A stretch of 8,208 nt of DNA, taken from the NCBI GenBank assembly GCA_004376785.1, contig SOIY01000331.1, positions 1-8,208 on the forward strand. The letters are read 5' to 3'. The first letter of the stretch is position 1, and every line of letters starts with the position of its first letter. This document shows, piece after piece, positions 1 through 6,492 of this stretch. The stretch is from Candidatus Stahliibacteriota bacterium. Lineage in GTDB: Bacteria > Hydrothermota > Tepidihabitantia > SM23-42. Under the pieces are notes generated by a model. That model saw nothing but the letters and a program-made list of their open reading frames with translations, was not told the origin of the DNA and did no database searches. The translations under genes were made by a program, and so were the position numbers.

Positions 1-1
1 G

Positions 2-703
2 CTATGCTCTTTGCTCTTTGCTCAGAGCGGTGTAGAGATCATTGCACAAGTGGATAGAAACACTGTAGTAAGTACAGTGAGTTATAGAGCTAAGATGTTG
101 ATTAGCCTTGGTGGAAAAATAAGAGAAAAGGAATTTATTGGTTACACCAAAGGAAAGGAATATTCCTATATGGGATTTGTTTCACCTGCCCGTGATAAGG
201 GGACTCGATTCCTGAAGATTGGCGATGAGATGTGGATGTATATACCAGCAGTAGAGAGATCAACAAAGATCGCCGGTCATATGCTCAGGCAGAGTATGAT
301 GGGCAGTGATTTTTCATATGACGATGTTACAGAAAATAAAAAATTGCAAGACCTCTACAATATTGAATTTATTGGTATTGATACCATTGATAATAAGGAG
401 TGCTATAAGTTGGAATTGACTGCAAAGGTGCCTGAGGTTAGTTACTTTTATAGGAAGATGTGGGTTGACAAGAAGACTTATATTCCGATCAGATCCGAGC
501 TTTATGCCAAGAGTGGCAAACTTATGAAAGAGGTTAATATTACTGATTTTAAAAAAATCGGTAAGAAAAATTATCCTACAAAACTCATAATTGTAAATAA
601 ACTTCGTAAGGACACCTTTACCGAACTAATTTTAGAAGAAATTAAACTCGATAGTAAAATTCCAGCAAAAATATTTACAAAAGCGTATTTGGAAAGGAAG
701 TGA
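2..703 (+). CDS. LolA-like outer-membrane lipoprotein-sorting protein, 5' end cut by window edge
   Basis: The frame is open to the left edge, so the TTG at 11 is probably not the true start. The first visible residues, LCSLLFAQSG, look like the end of a signal peptide with cleavage after Ala (LFA/QS), predicting a periplasmic protein. About 225 mature residues follow and end naturally at TGA. The segment with KGTRFLKIGDEMWMYIP, then a Ser/Met-rich stretch and GSDFSYDD, is typical of the LolA_like / COG2834 family, which adopts the LolA/LolB half-barrel fold and is thought to carry lipids or lipoproteins across the periplasm. The C-terminal part (MWVDKKTYIPIRSELY, then a basic segment) is the usual strand-rich end. 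Members of this family often lie beside RND/MMPL-type or ABC exporters; here the upstream neighbour is outside the window. The fold and family are fairly sure; the cargo is unknown. The next gene begins 42 bases downstream and seems to have its own promoter. Confidence 0.8.
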   Translation, partial: LCSLLFAQSGVEIIAQVDRNTVVSTVSYRAKMLISLGGKIREKEFIGYTKGKEYSYMGFVSPARDKGTRFLKIGDEMWMYIPAVERSTKIAGHMLRQSMMGSDFSYDDVTENKKLQDLYNIEFIGIDTIDNKECYKLELTAKVPEVSYFYRKMWVDKKTYIPIRSELYAKSGKLMKEVNITDFKKIGKKNYPTKLIIVNKLRKDTFTELILEEIKLDSKIPAKIFTKAYLERK

Positions 704-712
704 AAACGGGGA

Positions 713-740
713 TTGACATTAATCCAGAATTGATTATTTT
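713..740 (+). promoter_or_regulatory. Promoter of the M48 protease gene, leaderless geometry
   Basis: A perfect -35 box TTGACA (713-718) is followed by a 16-base spacer and a -10-like TATTTT (735-740, 4 of 6 consensus bases). Only five bases separate the -10 box from the ATG at 746, so transcription should begin at or beside the start codon. No Shine-Dalgarno sequence is visible before this ATG. This is inferred by eye; the -10 is only moderate, and cotranscription from the upstream gene is also possible. Confidence 0.5.
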
Positions 741-745
741 TAGAT

Positions 746-2428
746 ATGGCAATCCGTGAGTTTAAGACTTTCTGGGATATAGAAGAAGAGAAGACCTGGC
801 GAATCTATGTCCTGTTTGTGATTCTCCTTCTTTTTTATTTTGTGCCGATTTTTGCAATATGGATAATTGTGAAATTCTTCATTCATGTCAGACAATCCGT
901 TTATCAAGTCGATACGCAATTCAATATATTTGGTTTTGACACATGTTTTGTTTTGATTGCAGCAGGTATTGCTGCAGCCCTTCATTGGTACTACTCTAAC
1001 AAGAAGGTTGTGAGTGATATTCTTCTTCTGCTCGGCGCGCAATATCCTGATAAGAATGATAGATATCACTATGTATTTAATAATGTAGTCGATGAGATAG
1101 AGACAGCAGCAGGTGGGTTGAAGGTTGAACGCTATATCCTGCCGACCGGTGCTATGAATGCCTTTGCTCTTGCTGATTTGAATGGCCGAAATGTGGTTGG
1201 TATCACCGAGGGACTCCTATCGCGTTTGACTCGCGAAGAAGTGCAAGCAGTCATGGCTCATGAAATGTCGCATATTGTTTCCAAAGATTGTCTTCAGACA
1301 ACCGTGGCATGTTCTCTTTTTAGTATCTATAGTGAAGCGCTTGCACATTTTAATAAAGCTGTAAGCAAAACCGAACTGCGTTCATCATCTATATTCAAAG
1401 GCGCAACTCAACATGATGCCACTGCTACGGGATTAGTATCCTTGCCCGTTGTGATGCTTTTGTTCATTACAGATACATTAGGACAGTTACTGAATATGTT
1501 TATTTCTCGAGAACGAGAATACCGGGCAGATGCCTCTGCAGTCAAGCTGACTCGTAACCCGTTAAGCCTGGCAACTGCGCTCTATAAAATCGGTACACAC
1601 TGGCGTGGGGCTGGATATGGTGGTGAACATCTATCTCCCATTTTTATTCTCAATCCTCAATACAGCAAACTCGATGAGCACGAAGATTATTTTGCTACGT
1701 TATTTTCTACGCATCCACCTTTGGTTAAAAGATTACAGATGCTCCTGGATTTTGCCCATGCCGATTTAGCAGAAATCACTCGGTATTTAAAGAAAGATAA
1801 AGGTCTTAAGACCGAACCCGAGATCATAAAACCAACACTAACATTTCTTGCTGAACACGAAAATAAATGGGCTGGTCCATTTACAGTTTTACAACTGCAA
1901 TCCTTTGACTGGGTAGAACCGGAAACAAAACTACGGCTTAAGGGTGTTGAGGAAATCATTAATGCGAATGAAATCCCTGCGTTAAATTATTTCTTCCAAA
2001 AAAGGGATGAACCTATTTGGAAAATAAGACGGCTCTGTCCAGATTGTAGGGAGTGGTTGATTATTCAGGAATATGAAGGGCTCTATGTATGGCGCTGTGC
2101 ATTCTGCAACGGAATCATGGTTGAAGGTAACAAACTTCCCAGGATTTTTGTACGTAAGGAAAAAGGTTTTACTGAGCGGGTTCAGCGTTTTGCTCGGCTG
2201 CTCAGGAAAAACGCAAAAAAGCGGCATCCTCATTTTGATATCCGCCTCAGTGTATCACATCTGAGAAAATGCCCTAAATGCGGGAAGAACATGGTGCATA
2301 AATTCTATAGCTATGCATACCATATAGAAATTGATACCTGTTCTGCTTGTAATGTAACCTGGTTTGATTTAAGTGAGCTGGAAATCCTTCAGTGTTTGAT
2401 TGAAATGGAAGAAAAAGAGTATAAATAA
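746..2428 (+). CDS. M48 family (HtpX-like) membrane zinc metalloprotease with C-terminal zinc ribbons
   Basis: This is a 560-residue integral membrane peptidase. Two N-terminal membrane segments (about 19-46 and 64-83) precede the protease domain. HEMSH at 172-176 is the HExxH zinc/catalytic motif, Glu258 in SREREYRAD is the expected third zinc ligand, and STHPP at 321-325 is the usual M48 C-terminal motif. A hydrophobic stretch at 228-252 may be a further membrane segment. HtpX-type enzymes degrade misfolded membrane proteins in the inner membrane. Family members are often around 290 residues; the extra 220 or so here are unusual. Residues 375-421 (GPFTVLQLQS...) faintly resemble a GYF_2/DUF4339 module. 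Two zinc ribbons follow: Cys431/434 with Cys451/454, and Cys509/512 with Cys532/535. The second, ending in the WFDLSELEIL segment, matches zf-TFIIB (PF13453). The ATG is the only plausible start and lacks a Shine-Dalgarno site. The protease call is firm; the function of the ribbons is unknown. Confidence 0.92.
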   Translation: MAIREFKTFWDIEEEKTWRIYVLFVILLLFYFVPIFAIWIIVKFFIHVRQSVYQVDTQFNIFGFDTCFVLIAAGIAAALHWYYSNKKVVSDILLLLGAQYPDKNDRYHYVFNNVVDEIETAAGGLKVERYILPTGAMNAFALADLNGRNVVGITEGLLSRLTREEVQAVMAHEMSHIVSKDCLQTTVACSLFSIYSEALAHFNKAVSKTELRSSSIFKGATQHDATATGLVSLPVVMLLFITDTLGQLLNMFISREREYRADASAVKLTRNPLSLATALYKIGTHWRGAGYGGEHLSPIFILNPQYSKLDEHEDYFATLFSTHPPLVKRLQMLLDFAHADLAEITRYLKKDKGLKTEPEIIKPTLTFLAEHENKWAGPFTVLQLQSFDWVEPETKLRLKGVEEIINANEIPALNYFFQKRDEPIWKIRRLCPDCREWLIIQEYEGLYVWRCAFCNGIMVEGNKLPRIFVRKEKGFTERVQRFARLLRKNAKKRHPHFDIRLSVSHLRKCPKCGKNMVHKFYSYAYHIEIDTCSACNVTWFDLSELEILQCLIEMEEKEYK

Positions 2429-2459
2429 AATTTATCTGGATCTTATGGATGTTAAATTT

Positions 2460-3311
2460 TTAATTTTTGAGATACCTGGATATAAAGGAATTAAGGTTAT
2501 CTTTATAGCGTCCTGTTGATCTTGTAAGTCCTTCATTATGAGTACCCATAATTTCTGAAAATTCCTTTGGTTCTTTTGCTATTTCAAATAGTCGGCGTCC
2601 ATGACTAAACGGCACTATTTCGTCATCACGGTTATGTATAATAAGAATCGGACAATTTACTTTCTTAATATACTCAGCTGTATTATATTTAAAACGGGCT
2701 AACAGTCTAACTGGAAGCAAGGGATAAATATCAGCTGCGAGATCTGGAATTGAGGTAAATGTTGATTCTATGATAAGTATTTTGGGTGTATGTCTATGCG
2801 CAAGCCATGCAGCAATAGAACCTCCAAGGGAAAAGCCAAAAACGATAATTCCACTTGGTTTTACTCCTTTTTTTTGAACTAAATACTCCCAGGCAGCATA
2901 AACATCGCAATATGTGCCTTTTTCAGTAGGATTTCCTTCACTTTTGCCATAACCACGGTAGTCAAAAATAAAGGTGTTCAATTTAAGCTGGTAGAACAAT
3001 TGAATGGATTCCAGACGATGAGAGATATTACCTGCATTACCATGGCAAAAGAGTACTGTACCTCGTGCATCTCTGGCGGGTATAAACCAACCATTCAGGT
3101 TTATGTTGTTAGCAGTTTTGAATGAAATGTCTTCATATTCAAGACCGATCATTGCCGGAGTGGTTTCAATTTCACGGCAAGGATAATTGGGATAGTATAT
3201 ATACTTGGATTGCGTGAAAAAAAGTAAAGTTGCAAAACCAATATAGATTCCTAAAATGATAATAATAATTGAGATAAACATCTTAGAAAAATTTGACAGG
3301 GTTTTTTGCAA
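2460..3311 (-). CDS. Membrane-anchored alpha/beta hydrolase (COG1073 / Bem46-like)
   Basis: The 283-residue protein has one N-terminal hydrophobic segment (about 12-32), likely a signal anchor leaving the catalytic domain outside the cytoplasmic membrane. The alpha/beta-hydrolase fold follows: HGNAGN at 90-95 (oxyanion region), DYRGYGKSEG at 117-126, the nucleophile elbow GFSLGG with Ser161, the acid in NRDDEIVP (probably Asp230) and the catalytic His258 in GTHNEG. This arrangement is typical of Bem46/ABHD13-like serine hydrolases; the substrate cannot be told from sequence. The start is TTG at 3311, one base after the TAG of the SpeD-SpeE gene, so it is probably translated by coupling from that mRNA. 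A GGGGT sequence upstream is a weak ribosome site. An ATG ten codons further in, at the start of the membrane segment, is an alternative start. It converges tail to tail with the M48 gene, with only 31 bases between stops. Confidence 0.88.
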   Translation of the reverse strand: MQKTLSNFSKMFISIIIIILGIYIGFATLLFFTQSKYIYYPNYPCREIETTPAMIGLEYEDISFKTANNINLNGWFIPARDARGTVLFCHGNAGNISHRLESIQLFYQLKLNTFIFDYRGYGKSEGNPTEKGTYCDVYAAWEYLVQKKGVKPSGIIVFGFSLGGSIAAWLAHRHTPKILIIESTFTSIPDLAADIYPLLPVRLLARFKYNTAEYIKKVNCPILIIHNRDDEIVPFSHGRRLFEIAKEPKEFSEIMGTHNEGLTRSTGRYKDNLNSFISRYLKN

Positions 3312-3312
3312 T

Positions 3313-4422
3313 CTATTTTTTTACCCCGCTGGATAGTAAATATCCTACGGGGTTTACTTTTGCTGTTGCAAAAACCCAGTATTCACAAAATGATGGAATA
3401 AACGTCTTACTGTATTTAATATGTTTAAAGTGTTTTGGTAACAAGTTTTTGAGGAGCCCCATTGTTACTTTATCAAATTCCGAACAACACTGCAGACTTA
3501 TAATGCCATTTTTATTGAGACTTTTGTTCATTTTGGAGAATATCTGGTTCAGAAATTCTATTCTATGTACCTTTGTTAATGCTTCAGGGTGCATAGTTAA
3601 ATCATATATCACTGCGTCGAGCCCACGTGTTATATCAAGGAATTTGTTTGCATCATCGATTATTACCTCAACGTTCTTCCTGCTGAAAGCGTTCTTACAA
3701 ATACTTTGTAAATATTTATTTGCCGCTTTGATTACATCTTTATCTATGTCTACTAAATAAACTTTTTTTGGTTTGTATTTCAATAATTCTTTTAGTACAC
3801 CACCATCACCGCCTCCCATGACCGCGACTTTTTTTAATTTTTTTCTCCTTTTTATAAGCGGTGTTACTAAACAAGCATTGTAGATATCGGCATCAAATTC
3901 AGAAATCTGAATATCGTTATCCAAAAATAGTATCGTGCCGAAATTTTCGTTCTCTATAATGTCTATTTGCTGGTACTTTGACCTTTTACTGAAGACCCTT
4001 TTTTTAATGTGGTACTTTACCTCAAACCCGCTTGAGGTGAACGATGTGATCCAGTCTTTTTCTTTAATCGCAATTGGATTTCCCCTTTGTAGCTCAACAA
4101 CCCTGACAGTTTTTGGTTTGATTCGTTTCTTTAAAAAGTGTAATAATTGAATTGGTTTTTGCTTGTCAGGAGAACACGTAAATATATCTATGGACGCGTG
4201 ACGTGCCTCGGGATACGTGTGAATAGCAACGTGCGACTCACCAACCACAGCAATGATTGTGACCCCGAGCGGGTTGAATTGATGACTCTTTATGCTGATA
4301 AGATCAATGTTTAATTGCTTGAGTCCTTGTTTTAGAATGCTTGTCAGCACTTTTTTGTTATTCAGGATTTTTTTTGAACAATAAATGAACTCAGCAACAA
4401 TATGTGTGCCGGTTGGTTTCAT
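3313..4422 (-). CDS. speDE: Fused S-adenosylmethionine decarboxylase (SpeD) and aminopropyltransferase (SpeE-like)
   Basis: One 369-residue protein joins two successive steps of polyamine synthesis. Residues 1-114 are a class 1B (Thermotoga-type) SpeD. The self-cleavage site Glu62-Ser63 (GESHVAIHT), which yields the pyruvoyl cofactor, His68 and Cys83 (FTC) fall at the residue numbers known for T. maritima SpeD. Residues about 120-369 are a SpeE-like methyltransferase-fold domain with the GGGDGG motif (203-208) and Glu212, VDID (224-227), Asp256-Asp257 and Asp274, which together form the decarboxylated-SAM site and catalytic Asp. Normal spermidine synthases have YHE after the LDG-Q-E-D segment and a DSSDP-like gate. 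Here these are YNA (181-183) and DLTM (274-277), so the amine-acceptor side is altered. There is almost no linker. I chose the ATG at 4422 over the TTG one codon upstream because it matches the family N-terminus and the promoter position. Its product may be spermidine or another aminopropylated amine. No ornithine or arginine decarboxylase lies nearby. Confidence 0.9.
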   Translation of the reverse strand: MKPTGTHIVAEFIYCSKKILNNKKVLTSILKQGLKQLNIDLISIKSHQFNPLGVTIIAVVGESHVAIHTYPEARHASIDIFTCSPDKQKPIQLLHFLKKRIKPKTVRVVELQRGNPIAIKEKDWITSFTSSGFEVKYHIKKRVFSKRSKYQQIDIIENENFGTILFLDNDIQISEFDADIYNACLVTPLIKRRKKLKKVAVMGGGDGGVLKELLKYKPKKVYLVDIDKDVIKAANKYLQSICKNAFSRKNVEVIIDDANKFLDITRGLDAVIYDLTMHPEALTKVHRIEFLNQIFSKMNKSLNKNGIISLQCCSEFDKVTMGLLKNLLPKHFKHIKYSKTFIPSFCEYWVFATAKVNPVGYLLSSGVKK

Positions 4423-4427
4423 CAATT

Positions 4428-4456
4428 ATTATATTCTAAAAAAATCTAAAAGTCAA
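4428..4456 (-). promoter_or_regulatory. Promoter of the speDE unit, leaderless geometry
   Basis: Read on the minus strand, TTGACT (4456-4451) is followed by a 17-base spacer and a perfect TATAAT (4433-4428). The ATG begins only five bases after the -10 box, so the predicted transcription start coincides with the start codon. The five bases between (AATTG) leave no room for a Shine-Dalgarno site. The boxes and spacing are close to consensus, so I regard this as a strong sigma70-type promoter. Confidence 0.75.
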
Positions 4457-4529
4457 TATTTTTTTTTGACGAACTATCACACACCTCGTTAGCACTTTTT
4501 AAATGCCACCCCTGTTATAATATTTCGAA

Positions 4530-5879
4530 CTATGGTTTGGTGAAGATTGCTACTTCATAAAAAGGATTTTGACTAACAAAAAATTTTACTTTTTGATAAC
4601 CGAGATCCAAAATTTGCTCTTTGCTTATTCCGCATTCTTTAGCAAAAAATTTTGAATCCCAAATTACAACTGTGTTATTGACACTTTTTTGTAGATTTTG
4701 TAAATTAGGAAAGGGAAAGTGTTCATAATTGAAGCGGTCTTTATTACTAAGGTAGAAAAAGTAGTTCGATGCGCAGATAAGTGGATGTTCTATGGATAGA
4801 CTTTTTGCATAATAATGATATGCGTTTTTTATTAGATAATGATCAGTATCGAGTGAAGGTTTTTGGATTGAAAATATGCTAAAAATCGAGCTCGTAATGA
4901 AAAGTGCAGTAAAAGCAGGCAGGGAAATTTTCGGAATTTTTAGAAATTTATACAGGATATTAAGCCCATAAATAGAAATTATTGCAATAATTGGTGCAAT
5001 TGAGACAAAATATCGTGCATAGCCTCCACTTTTGAACAAACCAAATGTCCATAAGATTGTATGTAGTGAGAGAAAGTAGAAGAATACAATAGGGAAGAGG
5101 AGTCTTTTTTCAGCTATCAAATGGATCAGACCGATAATAAAGAATGGCAACAAAATGCCAGTAATTTCAGGCAACAGAAAGAGGAAATGGAAAAAACTAC
5201 CAGAGCCATAAACACCTTTTTGCCCTAACCATGGGAAGTTATTGTAAAGCCATATTATTTCACTAGTTTGTAAGAAGCCGAGACAATTCCAGATAAGGCA
5301 TCCAAGGCCAAGGAATGGAATTGATTTCCATTTTTTCTTATTAATGAGTATGAACATCCAGAGAATTAGAAAGAAAAATCCTTCCGGCCGCGCCAATGGT
5401 AGAGCCGAACAGATAATCGTTGAGATAACATAATTTTTGTTTATTAAATATAATAGACTTATGGTTAATAACGTCGCAAAGATTATTTCAGTAAGTGGAT
5501 TTACTGAAATTAATAGGTAATAGGGCTGAAAAATTAAAAATGGAACTATATATTCAGAATATCGAAGATTTTTTGCACGCGTTAAATGGTAGGTTATGAT
5601 GGCACAGAAAAGACTAATCATAATCGTCAAAATTTTTGTGGGAAAGAGACCGAGAGGCGCAGCAAAGGATAAAATTGTTGTTGGTATTGGTCTTCCCCAG
5701 ATATCTAAGAATAACCAGTTATGTGTCCGAGCGTATTTTGCCATCAAATAATGGGTATAGCTGTCTTCTTGGTACAATTCCTTATAATATAAGGCAATCG
5801 TAACAAGAATAATTAAAGAGATTAGGATAAAGATAATTACATTTCTATGTAATTTATATATTGAAATACTTTTTTTCAT
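4530..5879 (-). CDS. Polytopic GT-C-type glycosyltransferase (GT39/mannosyltransferase-like)
   Basis: This 449-residue protein has roughly ten to twelve hydrophobic segments between residues 13 and 336, followed by a soluble tail of about 110 residues. After the first membrane segment comes YQEDSYTHYLMAKYA, with acidic Glu38-Asp39. This fits the acidic motif that GT-C enzymes carry in their first extracytoplasmic loop, although the usual pair is DD or DE. ARPEG at 163-167 and GGYARYF at 285-291 recur in GT39/DUF2029-type membrane glycosyltransferases. Such enzymes move sugars from polyprenyl-phosphate donors to lipids, glycans or proteins at the outer face of the membrane. Donor and acceptor are unknown. 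The gene overlaps the end of the upstream hydrolase gene by 26 bases and looks like the last gene of its operon. AAAGG sits directly against the ATG, too close for a standard ribosome site. Base composition looks more AT-rich than its neighbours, as expected partly from its hydrophobic codons. Confidence 0.75.
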   Translation of the reverse strand: MKKSISIYKLHRNVIIFILISLIILVTIALYYKELYQEDSYTHYLMAKYARTHNWLFLDIWGRPIPTTILSFAAPLGLFPTKILTIMISLFCAIITYHLTRAKNLRYSEYIVPFLIFQPYYLLISVNPLTEIIFATLLTISLLYLINKNYVISTIICSALPLARPEGFFFLILWMFILINKKKWKSIPFLGLGCLIWNCLGFLQTSEIIWLYNNFPWLGQKGVYGSGSFFHFLFLLPEITGILLPFFIIGLIHLIAEKRLLFPIVFFYFLSLHTILWTFGLFKSGGYARYFVSIAPIIAIISIYGLNILYKFLKIPKISLPAFTALFITSSIFSIFSIQKPSLDTDHYLIKNAYHYYAKSLSIEHPLICASNYFFYLSNKDRFNYEHFPFPNLQNLQKSVNNTVVIWDSKFFAKECGISKEQILDLGYQKVKFFVSQNPFYEVAIFTKP

Positions 5880-6492
5880 CCTTTACTGTAGTCTCAGGTC
5901 CGTGTCCTGGATATATGATAGTTTCAAGTGGCAATGTTAGGATTTTATTCTTTATTGAGGAGATCTCGTCGTCGTAAGAGCTATCATACAGATCAGCTTT
6001 GCCAATTGACGATTTGAATATGGTATCGCCGCTAAAAAGCACATTGCCCAATAATATTGAGATACCTCCGCATGTGTGACCAGGTGTATGGATAATCTTG
6101 AGTGTCAGACCAATCAGTTCAATCTTTTTGCCATCATGCAGGTAGTCATCAATGCCAAAAATCGGATTATTGCCCGAAGGGAAAAGCCCGGCGCCGCTTT
6201 TTTCTGAATCGTTTATCTTATCTTCTTCGAGTTTGTGACAGTAGATTTTACTGTTGAACTGTTGCTTTATTATTGCACATCCGCTAATGTGGTCATAATG
6301 TCCATGCGTAAGTAATACAGCAGGGATTCCCTGGCATTCACTCTTGATCTCTTTGATCAAAGCGTCAGCCTCAACATCAATAAATCCAGGATCAATAATT
6401 ACTCCCTTTTTATTATTGATAATCAAATACATATTGGTTTGGATGTATCCGACAACAAATTTCTTTATTTGAAATTTATTTGTAGGATTCAA
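5854..6492 (-). CDS. GloB-like metallo-beta-lactamase-fold hydrolase
   Basis: The protein has 212 residues and all expected metal ligands: HGHYDH (63-68, the HxHxDH motif), His139 in TPGHT, Asp156 in SGDTIF and His197 in YPGHGP. The SIGKADLYDSS stretch (162-172) and the C-terminal GPETTVKDEKK closely follow hydroxyacylglutathione hydrolase (glyoxalase II)-related proteins of the short type, which lack the C-terminal glutathione-binding extension of true GloB. It is a soluble cytoplasmic hydrolase with a binuclear metal site, probably acting on a thioester or similar bond. The start is TTG at 6492, 17 bases inside the end of the DUF362 gene, and places FVVGYIQTNMYLI where the family begins. 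The next in-frame Met (residue 20) would cut into the first strand, so TTG is preferred. A GGGG about ten bases upstream may assist. Its substrate is not known. Confidence 0.88.
   Translation of the reverse strand: MNPTNKFQIKKFVVGYIQTNMYLIINNKKGVIIDPGFIDVEADALIKEIKSECQGIPAVLLTHGHYDHISGCAIIKQQFNSKIYCHKLEEDKINDSEKSGAGLFPSGNNPIFGIDDYLHDGKKIELIGLTLKIIHTPGHTCGGISILLGNVLFSGDTIFKSSIGKADLYDSSYDDEISSIKNKILTLPLETIIYPGHGPETTVKDEKKYFNI

Noticed and set aside
720..741. Small hairpin TAATC/GATTA followed by five T, as terminator of the LolA-like gene
   Set aside because: Only five A-T-rich pairs; it overlaps the promoter read for the M48 gene and is not convincing.
2427..2460. Inverted repeat AAAATTTA / TAAATTTT between the convergent M48 and alpha/beta hydrolase genes, as a two-way terminator
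   Set aside because: The eight-pair stem is entirely A-T with an 18-base loop, so it would be too weak to stop polymerase; it can arise by chance in such AT-rich DNA.
3293..3760. 155-codon open frame on the plus strand across speDE
   Set aside because: It lies opposite the firmly identified aminopropyltransferase domain, has no recognisable domain and no ribosome site.
4489..4510. Sigma54-like TGGCA...GTGC element on the minus strand
   Set aside because: The distance between GG and GC is two bases too long for a -24/-12 promoter, and a clear sigma70-type promoter lies closer to speDE.
4515..4520. TATAAT on the plus strand between speDE and the glycosyltransferase gene
   Set aside because: No matching -35 box at 16-18 bases and no plus-strand gene downstream.
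4470..4533. Direct repeat CGAACTAT at 4470-4477 and 4526-4533 flanking the speDE upstream gap, as an insertion footprint or operator pair
   Set aside because: Eight bases only, one copy lies partly in the glycosyltransferase gene, and nothing resembling a mobile element lies between them.
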